The notes below the pieces were generated by a model. That model was given only the letters and a program-made list of their open reading frames with translations. It was not told where the DNA came from and did no database searches. The position numbers and the translations under genes are program-made. From the NCBI GenBank assembly GCA_001657395.1, contig LYSY01000005.1:1-64000 (forward strand): a stretch of 64,000 nt of DNA, written 5' to 3'. Origin of the DNA: Rhodospirillales bacterium BBD 1991-14 (GTDB taxonomy: Bacteria > Pseudomonadota > Alphaproteobacteria > Kiloniellales > Kiloniellaceae). Positions 52,116 through 60,624 of the stretch are shown here, piece by piece. How positions within the stretch are numbered: the stretch's first letter is position 1; each line of letters begins with the position of its first letter.

Positions 52116-52511
52116 CTACGGCTTCGTTGTCACCAGGAGAACGATCAGTGTCAGGAGCACCAGTCCGGTGGGCAGAAACCGGCCCCCTCCCGATTTGGCC
52201 TCGCCGGAGCTTTCCCAGACTGCGCGGCGCAGTCTACCTACCAGAGCGCCATGCAGGCCCGATAGCGCAAGCACCAATAGGATCTTCATCCCCAGCCAGG
52301 CGGAAGTGAACCAGCCACCTTGCACCCCCAGCAGGATTCCGAACAGCAGCGCGAGGATCATCGCCGGCGTCGTAGCGGCCCGGTCATAGGCTTTGAGGGG
52401 TTTCATATGGATGAGAGACGGGTATCGGAGCGCCAGCGCAACCGCGACCATTCCGCCGATCCAGACGAAGAGTGAGATAAGGTGGGCGGCTTTAGTGAGG
52501 TCGTAGAGCAT
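52116..52511 (-). CDS. CopD-like small integral membrane protein
   Basis: About 131 residues from MLYDLTKAAHL, an ATG that follows TGATG coupling with the upstream gene. Four hydrophobic helices; KAAHLISLFVWIGGMVAVAL with a conserved His resembles CopD/HemJ-like membrane proteins that can bind heme or copper. It is the last gene of the MFS/DJ-1 operon. Function unknown; the family link is based on the helix pattern and the N-terminal His. Confidence 0.65.
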   Translation of the reverse strand: MLYDLTKAAHLISLFVWIGGMVAVALALRYPSLIHMKPLKAYDRAATTPAMILALLFGILLGVQGGWFTSAWLGMKILLVLALSGLHGALVGRLRRAVWESSGEAKSGGGRFLPTGLVLLTLIVLLVTTKP

Positions 52512-52795
52512 CAGGTGTCCTCGGATTGGTGGTGCAGCCATCGCTCATTGACAAAGCCGCCGAACGGGATGAACGCGCCGATGAAGAGGCGCAAGGCGCC
52601 GAACCAGTTGATTAGGCCTTCCGCCCAAGACCGGATCACGAACCAGAGGAAGACCATGAAGGCCAGTCCGTGGATCGGACCCATGACGGACACGGCCTGC
52701 GGGATGTCCGCCCAGTATTTCAGCGGCATTGCTATGCAGAACAATGCGAGCAGGGTCAGGGCCTCGAATATGGCCGCGCGCATGAGGCCGATCAT
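52511..52795 (-). CDS. DUF3817-family membrane protein
   Basis: A 94-residue protein with three predicted helices. FEALTLLALFCIAMPLKYWA and the His in GPIHGLAFMVFLWFVIRSWA are typical of DUF3817, a family of unknown role. Its ATG overlaps the DJ-1 stop (ATGA at 52792-52795) and its TGA shares a base with the next ATG, so the four genes are coupled. Confidence 0.8.
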   Translation of the reverse strand: MIGLMRAAIFEALTLLALFCIAMPLKYWADIPQAVSVMGPIHGLAFMVFLWFVIRSWAEGLINWFGALRLFIGAFIPFGGFVNERWLHHQSEDT

Positions 52796-53508
52796 GCTTC
52801 GACCCGCGCCCCGCGTTTGTTTTTTGCGATTCCGATACCCGTCTTGAGGAGGTCATCACCCATGGAATTGTGAACCATCGCCACCATGTCCGGTCCCGCC
52901 GTATCGGGATGCCCGGTATTGAAGGGCGGCTTGGGATCATACTCGATCATAAGCTGGGTGATCTTCGCGACATCCTCGCCACGCAGTTTGGCCAGGAGCG
53001 TGAGACCGAAATCGATGCCGGCCGTAACACCACCCCCTGTCATCCGGTTGCGATCGATGACCACGCGGTCAGGGGCGGTCTCGACGTCCATGGCCTTCAG
53101 CACGTCGTAGACCGCCCAATGGGTCGCGGCACGATAGCCGTCGAGCAGACCCGCCATTCCGAGTATGAGCGCGCCCGAACATACGGAGGTGACGTAGCGC
53201 GCTGTCTTACCCGCCACGATCAGGAAGTCGAGCACCTCGTCATCGGCCATGATGTCGTTCGTTGTGTAGCCGCCAGGCACAAAAAGAACGTCCAGATGAT
53301 CGGGCACCTGATCAAAGGTATGGGTGGGGTTCAGCGACATGCCGCTGTCGGTCGGCACCGGGTCGCGCGATTTCCAGATCAGGTATGTTTCCGCGTGCAT
53401 CCCGAGCACGGCCTGCGGCCCGGCGAGATCGAGCAGAGTGAAGCCGGGATACACGAGCATCCCCACCTTGAGGGGGGTGGTCGATTGCTTGGGTATCTCA
53501 GTGCTCAT
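52792..53508 (-). CDS. DJ-1/PfpI-family protein, isonitrile hydratase-like
   Basis: 238 residues from MSTEIPKQ; AAGGAAACC lies upstream. The nucleophile elbow is VTSVCSGALILGMAG, with the preceding glutamate-type site in LVYPGFTLLDLAGP and HWAVYDVLKA after it. The pattern is that of isonitrile hydratase (InhA)-like DJ-1 proteins, without the AraC domain of GlxA. The reaction is not certain; isonitrile hydration, glyoxalase III or deglycase activities occur in the superfamily. It follows the MFS gene by 11 bp. Confidence 0.85.
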   Translation of the reverse strand: MSTEIPKQSTTPLKVGMLVYPGFTLLDLAGPQAVLGMHAETYLIWKSRDPVPTDSGMSLNPTHTFDQVPDHLDVLFVPGGYTTNDIMADDEVLDFLIVAGKTARYVTSVCSGALILGMAGLLDGYRAATHWAVYDVLKAMDVETAPDRVVIDRNRMTGGGVTAGIDFGLTLLAKLRGEDVAKITQLMIEYDPKPPFNTGHPDTAGPDMVAMVHNSMGDDLLKTGIGIAKNKRGARVEA

Positions 53509-53519
53509 AGGGTTTCCTT

Positions 53520-54743
53520 TCAGGGTGCTTGGGAAGATCCAGCCACGTTGCTCCGGGCAAGCGCGCCACGGTCTATCGTGCGCGGGGTAACGAGGGTGAT
53601 GACGAGCGTGAGCACGGCGCAGAGCGCGATCGCCGCAATCATCGGGAGGGCGGTGCCGTCGAAGAACAGGCTCGTCAGGACAACGATGACCGCGCCGCTG
53701 ACCACTTGAAGTGTACCACCAAGGGAGGAGGCGAGCCCGGCGATCTCGCCGTGCGGGTCGAGCGCCATCACCATCGTGGTGGGGATGACAAGGCCAAGAC
53801 AGGCATTGCCGAAAAGCAGGCCCGCGATGATGATCGGGAGCGTGGCCTGTCCGGCCAAGACAACTCCCAGAAGAAGCAAGGTGAAACCTGCAAAGCCCGC
53901 AGCTGCCCAACGGATCACACGCAGGACGCCGATCTTTTCGCTGATCGGACCGGCAGCCTGGCTCGCCGCAAAGAACCCAACCGCGTTGATTGCGAAGGCG
54001 AGGCTGAACTGCGTTGGGCTTAGTCCGAACTGCCCTGAATAAACGAAGGACGCGCTCGCGATGAAGACCATGAAGCTCGCAAAGCCCAAGCCGCCAATGA
54101 AGGTCAGCCCCATGAAGACAGGATCAAGGAAGAGCAACTTGCAGCCGGTCCACAGGTTACGGGGATTCACTCCGACACGGTTCTGCGGGGCGAGCGTTTC
54201 CGGCAGTATCGTGGCGGTGAGGAGAAGACTGAAACCGGCTGCGAGGCCTAGGGTCCAAAATATCAGACGCCAGTCGCCGATCATCAACAGGGCGCTGCCT
54301 GCCAGCGGAGCCAGCATGGGCGAGACGGAGATCACAAGCATGACCATCGCCATGAGGCGGGTGGCCGCAGGCCCTGTATGCGTGTCACGGATCACTGCGC
54401 GGGGGAGCACCATCAGAACCGCTCCACCAATCCCCTGCAAGACGCGAAAGGCGATCAGCCAGCCGATGCTGGGAGCAAGCACACAGCAGATGGAGGCGAC
54501 GACGAAAATCCCGAGCCCCGCACAGAGCGGCAACTTGCGCCCGACCTGATCGGACCACGGCCCGTAGAAGAGCTGTGCTAGGCCGAAGGCGGCGAAGTAA
54601 GCGGCCAACGTGTATTGGGTTGTTGCTTCGTCCGCATCCAGCCCCGCCGCAATCGCGGGCATGGCTGGAAGGTACATGTCGATCGCGAAAGGCCCCACCG
54701 CCGAGAGCAGGCCAAGGACCAGGGCTGTGCGCAAGATGGGCAT
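53520..54743 (-). CDS. Bcr/CflA-type MFS efflux transporter
   Basis: A 407-residue major facilitator with 12 predicted helices. FAIDMYLPAMPAIAAGLDAD near the start is the Bcr/CflA signature, GPWSDQVGRKLPLCAG is the MFS loop 2-3 motif and RVLQGIGGAVLMVLPRAVIRD follows, as in DHA1 exporters. Relatives export bicyclomycin, chloramphenicol or sulfonamides. It is the first gene of the minus operon and is divergent from a TetR gene with palindromic sites between, a typical inducible efflux arrangement. Confidence 0.92.
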   Translation of the reverse strand: MPILRTALVLGLLSAVGPFAIDMYLPAMPAIAAGLDADEATTQYTLAAYFAAFGLAQLFYGPWSDQVGRKLPLCAGLGIFVVASICCVLAPSIGWLIAFRVLQGIGGAVLMVLPRAVIRDTHTGPAATRLMAMVMLVISVSPMLAPLAGSALLMIGDWRLIFWTLGLAAGFSLLLTATILPETLAPQNRVGVNPRNLWTGCKLLFLDPVFMGLTFIGGLGFASFMVFIASASFVYSGQFGLSPTQFSLAFAINAVGFFAASQAAGPISEKIGVLRVIRWAAAGFAGFTLLLLGVVLAGQATLPIIIAGLLFGNACLGLVIPTTMVMALDPHGEIAGLASSLGGTLQVVSGAVIVVLTSLFFDGTALPMIAAIALCAVLTLVITLVTPRTIDRGALARSNVAGSSQAP

Positions 54744-54822
54744 GACGAACGACGAGTCCCTTTTTGTCTCGGTCGAGGCTTCCAGCCCTGCTTATCGGTA
54801 GGAGCATTCGCGACTCGACATG

Positions 54823-54879
54823 ATGTAAACACTCGTTTTCTTTACAACAGCACCTGCGCCATGTAAACAGTTGTTCACA
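54823..54879. promoter_or_regulatory. candidate TetR operators between the MFS and TetR genes
   Basis: TGTAAACAGTTGTTCACA at 54862-54879 is an imperfect palindrome that ends on the A of the tetR ATG. A second site, TGTAAACACTCGTTTTCTTTACA at 54824-54846, repeats the TGTAAAC arm with TTTACA opposite. Two sites 38 bp apart could control both directions and block translation initiation of tetR. Confidence 0.65.
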
Positions 54880-55535
54880 TGCAGGCGACAGCGACAAAAA
54901 AGAAGACGACTGGCTCCGTGAAGGATCGCGCCGCGACCGAGGCGCGGATCCTCAATGCCGCCCGAACCGTGTTTGCCCGGCGCGGCTACGATGCAGCCGG
55001 ACTGCGCGAGATCGCAGAAGTCGCCCGGGCGAACCTCTCACTCATCAGCCGGTATTTCGGAGGCAAGGAGGGGTTGCTCATCGCGCTGACGGATCAGTTC
55101 GTCGCATCGCGCAGGGAAGGAGGGCTCCCCTATCCACCACAGGGGACGCTTTCGGAAGAGATATACACCTATCTGCACGCCAAGCTGCGTGAAGATCTGA
55201 AGGATGAAGAGATCATTCGTCTCATCATCAGCCGATCTGCCATTGATGAAGAGTTTCGCAAAAGGGGTGCGGAGCATCTGGACGGCAAGGCGGACGCGAA
55301 CTTCCGCGAGCGCGTCACGCGGTTGCAGGATCGCGGCACTGTCTCACCGGATATGGACGTCGATATGCTCTTCGCAGCGGTCATGCATGTTTCGTTCTCG
55401 GTGAATTTCTTCGGGGTGATGATCGGGGGGCGGCCGGACGCGGAAGTCGATGCGCTCTTCAAAGGCTTTGCAAAGGCGCTGGCGCAGGGGTTGCCGGGAT
55501 CGGATCGAGGCAAAATTGCGGCCGACGCCCCGTGA
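54879..55535 (+). CDS. TetR-family transcriptional regulator
   Basis: A 218-residue TetR protein. The DNA-binding domain is at about 18-65 (ILNAARTVFARRGYDAAGLREIAEVARANLSLISRYFGGKEGLL read in two parts), followed by a helical ligand domain. There is almost no leader, since the operator palindrome abuts the ATG. It probably represses itself and the divergent efflux operon. The inducer is unknown. Confidence 0.92.
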   Translation: MQATATKKKTTGSVKDRAATEARILNAARTVFARRGYDAAGLREIAEVARANLSLISRYFGGKEGLLIALTDQFVASRREGGLPYPPQGTLSEEIYTYLHAKLREDLKDEEIIRLIISRSAIDEEFRKRGAEHLDGKADANFRERVTRLQDRGTVSPDMDVDMLFAAVMHVSFSVNFFGVMIGGRPDAEVDALFKGFAKALAQGLPGSDRGKIAADAP

Positions 55536-55576
55536 CATCAGCTTTTCCAGACCGATACGACCCGGCGGGGTTGGAA

Positions 55577-55611
55577 AATCGGCTGGCTTGTTCAGCAAAC
55601 AAGCGCCGATT
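55577..55611. terminator. hairpin between convergent tetR and nmrA-like genes
   Basis: AATCGGC/GCCGATT (7 bp) and CTTGTT/AACAAG (6 bp) stack around CAGCA with one small bulge. No long T-run follows. Its place between convergent genes suggests a bidirectional transcription end. The 190 bp beyond it to 55806 hold only a short hydrophobic reading frame, without support. Confidence 0.45.
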
Positions 55612-55805
55612 CAGGGACGAGGTTCACCGTAGCGAGACAATCCCACCGTTCGCCGCAATTGCGCCACCGGGGGGTGTCCGTGTGTTGAAGCTTGCGACCG
55701 ACGTCGTCTGCGTCCTGCTGTTCGTTGCCGGCACCTTCGCGATGCTGCTGGCAGTCGCGGCGCTCGGCACGCGTCAATCCGGCGAGACGGACCCGGGTGT
55801 CACGG

Positions 55806-56684
55806 TCAGACAGCGATTGCGGGGCGGAGTTCCGCCTCGCACCATTGCCGGAAGGTCGTCGGCGTGTCGTCGCGCGCGACGGGTCTGGTCATCGTATCCA
55901 TCCCATCGTTCTTGGCGGTGAACATCAGGACCATGGACCGGGCCATGCCTTCGCTTGCGCCAATCGCCTTCGCCATCTCTTCGAGCTGGGCCATCGACAT
56001 TTCCTCGAACCGGATTGGACGGCCTAGGACATCCGACATCGTCGCGGCCATCTCCTCGAACGACAGATCCTCTGGTCCGTAGAGCGGAAGCTCCGCCACG
56101 CCCTGCCAGTCGGGCGCGAGAAGGAGGCGCGCGGCCGCGGCGGCGACGTCCGACTTCGCGACATGGGGCAGTTTCAGATCGCCCGGCGTCGGTTGGTAGA
56201 AGACTCCGGCTTCGCGGATTGACTCCGCCTGGCGCAGGATGTTGTCCATCAGCGAGGCGCAGGTCAGGGCGCAATAGTTTATCCCGGTACCGCCGATCAT
56301 GTCGTCCATGCGCAGGCTCGCCGTGACGTGGCCGGCAGGCTCGGTCCATCCACGGCCGAGGGCGGAAATCCCGACGACATGGGTCACGGTGGAAGGCGGC
56401 AGGACGTCGCAGAAGGCTCGGGAGAACTCGACGTAGGCGGCTTTGGCGCTCGGGCTCGACGGACTGCCCGGGGGCAGCCAAAAGACGCTCTGTGCTCCCG
56501 AGAGCGCAGGTTCGATCACGTCCCGGTCGGCGTGGGACCCTTCGACGACCTCGACACGCTTGCGCAGACCGTCCGGCAGGCTGGAGACGTTCCGGACGAC
56601 TATGCGGACGTCTCGCCCGGCGTCCAGAACGTGATCCAGTACGCGTGCCCCGATATCGCCGGTGGGTGTCGTGATGACAATCAT
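55806..56684 (-). CDS. NmrA-like NAD(P)-binding protein
   Basis: A 292-residue atypical SDR. The cofactor motif is VITTPTGDIGARVLDHVL at residues 3-20, a TGxxG variant of the NmrA/QOR2 type, followed by VRIVVRNVSSLPDGLRKR. It lacks a clear YxxxK catalytic pair. Relatives act as redox sensors or quinone/NADPH-dependent reductases. It is divergent from an AraC regulator at 56787, which is its likely controller. Confidence 0.82.
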   Translation of the reverse strand: MIVITTPTGDIGARVLDHVLDAGRDVRIVVRNVSSLPDGLRKRVEVVEGSHADRDVIEPALSGAQSVFWLPPGSPSSPSAKAAYVEFSRAFCDVLPPSTVTHVVGISALGRGWTEPAGHVTASLRMDDMIGGTGINYCALTCASLMDNILRQAESIREAGVFYQPTPGDLKLPHVAKSDVAAAAARLLLAPDWQGVAELPLYGPEDLSFEEMAATMSDVLGRPIRFEEMSMAQLEEMAKAIGASEGMARSMVLMFTAKNDGMDTMTRPVARDDTPTTFRQWCEAELRPAIAV

Positions 56685-56786
56685 GACTTATCTCCTGTCT
56701 TGGATTGACGACGATATATGCTCGACTTTGGAACGTACTATGTGCGAACGTGCGAATCTTTGTCGCCATCGTTCAGCGGGGCGGTC

Positions 56787-57743
56787 ATGGACCCCTTGTC
56801 AAACATCATCTCGCTGCTCCGGCCGCATGATTGCGTGGCGGCCGGGTTGGATGCGGGCGGCGACTGGTCGATCCGGTTCAACCGCCATGCCGGTCTGAAG
56901 TGCAACGCTGTGCTAAAGGGAGGCTGCTGGCTCCTTGTCGAGGGCACAGTCGAGCCAATGCGACTCGAAGCCGGCGATTGCGTCATCCTCCCCAAAGGAC
57001 AGCCTTTTCTCATTTCCGCGAAGATCGCGCGCTTCGGGGAGGATGCCGAGACGATCTATGCCCCCGTTCATCACGGCGGTACGGCGGTCTATGGCGGCGG
57101 CGGGGATTTCTTCATGACAGGAAGCCGCTTCCTGCTTTCGGGTCCGGCCTCGGAGATGCTGCTCGGCTCCTTGCCGCCGATCATCGTGCTCCGCCAAGGC
57201 TCGCAGCGGGAAGCCGTGCGATGGTCGCTGGACCGGATCGCCGAGGAACTGCGCGATCACCGCCCCGGCGGCGCACTTTCGATCGCGCATCTGTCGCATT
57301 TCGTGCTTGTGGAGGTCATGCGCTGTCATCTAGCGGAGGCGCCATCGGAAACCACAGGATGGATGGCCGCGCTCGCGGACCGCCACATCTCGAAGGTGGT
57401 CGCGGCCATACACGACAACCCCGCCCGCCCCTGGACGGTGCAGGAGCTGGCGTCCCTGGCGCATCTGTCGCGGACATCCTTCGCCGTCAGGTTCCGGCGC
57501 GTCGTTGGTCAGGCGCCGATCGAGTACCTCACGCAGTGGCGTATGCTCTGCGCCGCCGAGAAGCTACGCCGGGCCGAGACGCCGGTGGCTCGGATCGCCG
57601 CTGAGGTCGGCTATGCCTCCGAAAGCGCCTTCACCGTCGCCTTCAAGCGCACAACGGGCCACACTCCGCGCTGCTACGCACGCGAGGTGGAACACCCCCT
57701 CTCGGGGAAACAAGAACCTGATGCGCGTCGCCGGACCATCTGA
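56787..57743 (+). CDS. AraC-family regulator with cupin (AraC_binding_2/cupin_6) domain
   Basis: 318 residues from MDPLSNIISLL; an ATG at 56718 would add 23 residues that do not fit the family. The N-terminal cupin region includes LRPHDCVAAGLDAGGDWSIRF and DCVILPKGQPFLISA; the C-terminal DNA-binding part has the two helices LASLAHLSRTSFAVRFRR and IAAEVGYASESAFTVAFKR. This architecture is common beside SDR or NmrA genes, which it regulates divergently. The effector is unknown. Confidence 0.9.
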   Translation: MDPLSNIISLLRPHDCVAAGLDAGGDWSIRFNRHAGLKCNAVLKGGCWLLVEGTVEPMRLEAGDCVILPKGQPFLISAKIARFGEDAETIYAPVHHGGTAVYGGGGDFFMTGSRFLLSGPASEMLLGSLPPIIVLRQGSQREAVRWSLDRIAEELRDHRPGGALSIAHLSHFVLVEVMRCHLAEAPSETTGWMAALADRHISKVVAAIHDNPARPWTVQELASLAHLSRTSFAVRFRRVVGQAPIEYLTQWRMLCAAEKLRRAETPVARIAAEVGYASESAFTVAFKRTTGHTPRCYAREVEHPLSGKQEPDARRRTI

Positions 57744-57804
57744 TCCGTCACCGAAGCTGCCGGACGATCCGCTCCCCTGCCAAAGCCGCGTGAAGAACGT
57801 CCGA

Positions 57805-58122
57805 CTACCGTCGATAGAGGACCATGCCGGCGTGATACAAAACATCATTCCGGAACTCGCCATCGGCGGTAAAGCCGGTGTCGTCCCAATACTCGATGTA
57901 GTTGCCCGTAACTTCATAGCGTCCCTCGTACGCGCGTTCGCGGGCGCCACGGGCTTCCACGTAGCGGCCGTTCGGGAGGAGCTCATGGCGAATGCGACCG
58001 TCCGCCGTGACCCAAATGCCGACATAGGGATGATCGGCTACGGCGTCGGTTTCCTGTGCGTCCACGTCGGCGACCGTGCCGAGTAGGCCAACGATCGCGA
58101 GCGTCGCGAGTGACTTCTTCAT
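57805..58122 (-). CDS. Atu4866-family small secreted protein
   Basis: A 105-residue protein from MKKSLATLA with a Sec-like signal peptide ending near ADVDA. The mature part reads DHPYVGIWVTADGRIRHEL, GRYEVTGNYIEYWDD and GMVLYR, typical of the Atu4866 family (small beta-barrel). No function is established for the family; it often sits with SDR and SnoaL genes, as here. AGAGACC lies before the ATG. An upstream ATG at 58170 is less likely. Confidence 0.8.
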   Translation of the reverse strand: MKKSLATLAIVGLLGTVADVDAQETDAVADHPYVGIWVTADGRIRHELLPNGRYVEARGARERAYEGRYEVTGNYIEYWDDTGFTADGEFRNDVLYHAGMVLYRR

Positions 58123-58198
58123 AGGTCTCTCCGTGGTGGGTTGTGTCGGTGGGAACGGTAATGGCCGCATGGTTCGCCGAACTCAATGCGAATGTCGG

Positions 58199-58690
58199 TC
58201 ACTCCGCGCGCGGCTCGTTGCTTTCGACGACCTCGTAATAGGCGATGAGATCGAGGAAGGCCTCGGCTTCGGTCACCAGACCATCTTCCATCCGGAAAAT
58301 CCAGACGAACTGGTTGTTGTATGGCGCACCAGAGGTCGTGGTCGCCGAACCGTCGAATCGGATGATGACGGTATCGTCTATTGCCCAAAGGTCATGGACC
58401 TCCGGGATGAGAGGCGTCGCGAGGCGGCTGATCAGCGGAGCGGAGGCCTGCTCAACGAAGTCCTCCATACTCGTATAGACCCCGGCTACCGGTCCAGAGC
58501 CGTGGATCGTCCAAACGACATCGGGGGCAAGGATCTGATTGAAGATGTATGTCCCCTCAGCCCACGTATCAAAGGCGCGGCCCACGATCTCTTTGTTGTC
58601 GGATGTCACATCGGCGAGTACAACTATGGGGCTTGTGGTCAAAACAAGCGCGCAGACAACCACGTTCATGGCACGATAGACGTTGACCAT
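58199..58690 (-). CDS. SnoaL/NTF2-like domain protein, secreted
   Basis: A 163-residue protein with an N-terminal signal peptide (hydrophobic to LADVTS near residue 30). The rest is a single NTF2-like cone: NKEIVGRAFDTWAEG, LAPDVVWTIHGSGPVAG and FVWIFRMEDGLVTEAEAFLD. AAAGGACAG lies before the ATG. Family members bind or isomerise small hydrophobic molecules; the reaction here is unknown. It is transcribed with the Atu4866-like gene (76 bp apart). Confidence 0.82.
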   Translation of the reverse strand: MVNVYRAMNVVVCALVLTTSPIVVLADVTSDNKEIVGRAFDTWAEGTYIFNQILAPDVVWTIHGSGPVAGVYTSMEDFVEQASAPLISRLATPLIPEVHDLWAIDDTVIIRFDGSATTTSGAPYNNQFVWIFRMEDGLVTEAEAFLDLIAYYEVVESNEPRAE

Positions 58691-58757
58691 CGGTCTGTCC
58701 TTTCATCGAGGGTCGGTGGAAGGAGCGGTCTTTGCCGCGGGAGATCATCCCCCCGCG

Positions 58758-59480
58758 TTATGCGGGTGACGCGGTCGGGCGAATGGTGATCTCGGTGGTG
58801 TCCACACCTTCCGGCGCCTCGATCACATGACGTACGGCCCGGGCGATGTCAGCGGGCTGCAGTGCGATGGCCCTGAATTCGTCCATTAGGCCTTTTGTGC
58901 CCTCATGGGTGATGGTCGAGGCCAAGTCACTCTCAACGACGCCGGGATTGACGCAGGTGACTCGGATCTTCGAGCTTTCCTGCCGCAGTCCGTCCGAGAT
59001 CGCACGAACGGCAAACTTAGTTGCACAATAGACCGCAGCAGTCGGCACCACGTAGAGCGAGCCGATTGACGCGATGTTGATGATTTGGCCGCTCTCTTGG
59101 CGCTCCATCTGGGGCAGCACCGCACCGATGCCCCACAGCACACCCATGATGTTGACGTCGACCATGCGCTCCCATTCGTCGTGCTTGCCCGCGGAGAGCG
59201 GCGAGAGCGGCATTATGCCCGCATTGTTCACAAGCACGTCGATCCGACCCCAAACGTCGATCGCTTTCTGTGCGAAAGCCAGCATCGCGGCGCGCTCGGT
59301 CACGTCGAGCGTCATCGCTTCGGCCGTGCCGCCGGCATTGCTGATATCTTGCGCGACCGCCTCAATTAGGTCGCTGCGCCGCGCCCCGAGAAGAACTTTC
59401 GCACCAGACGCGCCGAGTTCCCGCGCGATGCCCTCGCCGATGCCACTGGATGCGCCGGTTATTAGAATGACCTTGTCCAT
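58758..59480 (-). CDS. short-chain dehydrogenase/reductase (classical)
   Basis: A 240-residue SDR. TGASSGIGEGIARELG at residues 8-23, NNAG near 86 and the catalytic serine and YCATKFA give an intact active site. The ARRSDL after the second strand favours NADP(H). GTMWGIGAVLPQM-like MGVLWGIGAVLPQM matches a broad family of unassigned oxidoreductases. It is divergent from a LysR gene, the likely regulator. Confidence 0.9.
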   Translation of the reverse strand: MDKVILITGASSGIGEGIARELGASGAKVLLGARRSDLIEAVAQDISNAGGTAEAMTLDVTERAAMLAFAQKAIDVWGRIDVLVNNAGIMPLSPLSAGKHDEWERMVDVNIMGVLWGIGAVLPQMERQESGQIINIASIGSLYVVPTAAVYCATKFAVRAISDGLRQESSKIRVTCVNPGVVESDLASTITHEGTKGLMDEFRAIALQPADIARAVRHVIEAPEGVDTTEITIRPTASPA

Positions 59481-59563
59481 TTCGTAACGCCTCTTTTTTT
59501 GATCTCGCCGGGAATATGGCAGCTACCCAGTGTCGTCGGTACTGGCTCTCTGCGATACATAGT

Positions 59564-59580
59564 GGTAAGTAATGCTTACC
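59564..59580. promoter_or_regulatory. palindrome at the SDR/LysR divergent gap
   Basis: GGTAAG-TAATG-CTTACC is a perfect 6-bp inverted repeat 1 bp before the lysR ATG. Its position fits an autoregulatory LysR site (T-N11-A type). Confidence 0.55.
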
Positions 59581-59581
59581 A

Positions 59582-60472
59582 ATGAAGATCGACCTGAACC
59601 TGCTTCCGTTGTTCCTGGCCGTGGCAGAGGAGCGCAATTTCCGCGCCGCCGCCGACCGGTTGGGCGTGTCTCGTTCGGCCGTCAGCCAGAGGATGCAAAG
59701 GCTTGAGGATGCTTTCGGTGTTACCCTAGCCACGCGGACGACCCGTGCCGTGCGCTTGACCGAAGCGGGTCAGCGGCTGTTCGAGGCGCTATCTCAGCCT
59801 CTATCCGATATCGATTCGGCGCTCGAGCAGGTGGCGGGAGATGTCACACCACGTGGGCACCTGCGGGTCGCCGTCACCTCGATCGCAGAGCGATTCTTGT
59901 CCGGTCCCCTGATTGCCTCCTTCGCCGAGGCATACCCCGAGGTGACAGCTGACATCACCGTTACGGACGATGAGTTCGACATCGTATCTGCCGGTTTTGA
60001 CGCTGGCGTTCGGCTCGGCGAGGTGATCGAGCAGGATATGATCGCGGTACCGGTCACGGACGATCAGCGCGAGATAGCCGTCGCCTCGCCTGAATACCTC
60101 GCTAAGCACGGCACTCCGTCACACCCCCGCGAACTCATTCATCATCGCTGCATCGGCTGGCGCCCCGCCCCGGACGTCGCGCCCTACCGATGGGAGTTCG
60201 AGCAGGACTCCGTGCCATTTGATGTGGCCGTCGAGCCGCAGATCACCACGAACGATCTTAGATTCATGCTCCGCTCGGCGTTGGTTGGGGCGGGCATCAC
60301 CTTCGCGACGGAAGAGACGTTTCGACCTTACATCAAGACCGGTCAACTCGTTCCGTTGCTGCAGGAGTATCTGCCACCGTTTCCGGGGTTCTTCCTCTAC
60401 TTCCCGCAGCGCCGAAATATGGCCCCAAAGCTGAGAGCGCTCGTGGACCACGTGATGACCAACCCAGCTTGA
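59582..60472 (+). CDS. LysR-family transcriptional regulator
   Basis: A 296-residue LysR protein. The winged helix is MKIDLNLLPLFLAVAEERN and AAADRLGVSRSAVSQRMQRLE, followed by TTRAVRLTEAGQRLFE; the substrate-binding domain follows from about residue 90 and ends with FPQRRNMAPKLRALVDHV, common in CrgA-like regulators next to SDR or quinone-reductase genes. It is divergent from the SDR at 58758. It ends 18 bp before the transposase remnant region. Confidence 0.92.
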   Translation: MKIDLNLLPLFLAVAEERNFRAAADRLGVSRSAVSQRMQRLEDAFGVTLATRTTRAVRLTEAGQRLFEALSQPLSDIDSALEQVAGDVTPRGHLRVAVTSIAERFLSGPLIASFAEAYPEVTADITVTDDEFDIVSAGFDAGVRLGEVIEQDMIAVPVTDDQREIAVASPEYLAKHGTPSHPRELIHHRCIGWRPAPDVAPYRWEFEQDSVPFDVAVEPQITTNDLRFMLRSALVGAGITFATEETFRPYIKTGQLVPLLQEYLPPFPGFFLYFPQRRNMAPKLRALVDHVMTNPA

Positions 60473-60489
60473 TTGGTCCAGTGCAATTG

Positions 60490-60624
60490 TTAGTTCATGA
60501 TGGGCTGCTCGTCCAATGAGACAACCGCTTCCGGTGCGGGCGGTCTGTATCCGAGGGCTGAATGGGGACGAATCGTGTTGTAGCGTCGCCTCCAACGCTC
60601 GATCAGCACCTGAGCCTCTTTCCT
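60490..60624 (-). mobile_element. IS3-family transposase (OrfB) C-terminal remnant
   Basis: The last ~44 codons of an IS3-type OrfB: EAQVLIERWRRRYNTIRPHS and ALGYRPPAPEAV are the end of the rve integrase domain. The stop is at 60490; TGAACTAACAATTGCACTGG on the minus strand just past it may be the IS terminal repeat. The reading is cut at 60624 by a joined fragment of aapP. Only this end of the element is left. Confidence 0.82.

Noticed and set aside
53509-53910. Upstream extension of the DJ-1 frame
   Set aside because: It is a shadow of the MFS gene; the DJ-1 family start MSTEIPKQ at 53508 has an SD-like AAGGAAA.
55532-55921. 129-codon plus-strand frame with one hydrophobic segment between tetR and the nmrA-like gene
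   Set aside because: Only about 20 hydrophobic residues near the middle look protein-like; the end overlaps the nmrA-like gene antisense and there is no family resemblance. A decayed membrane protein cannot be excluded.
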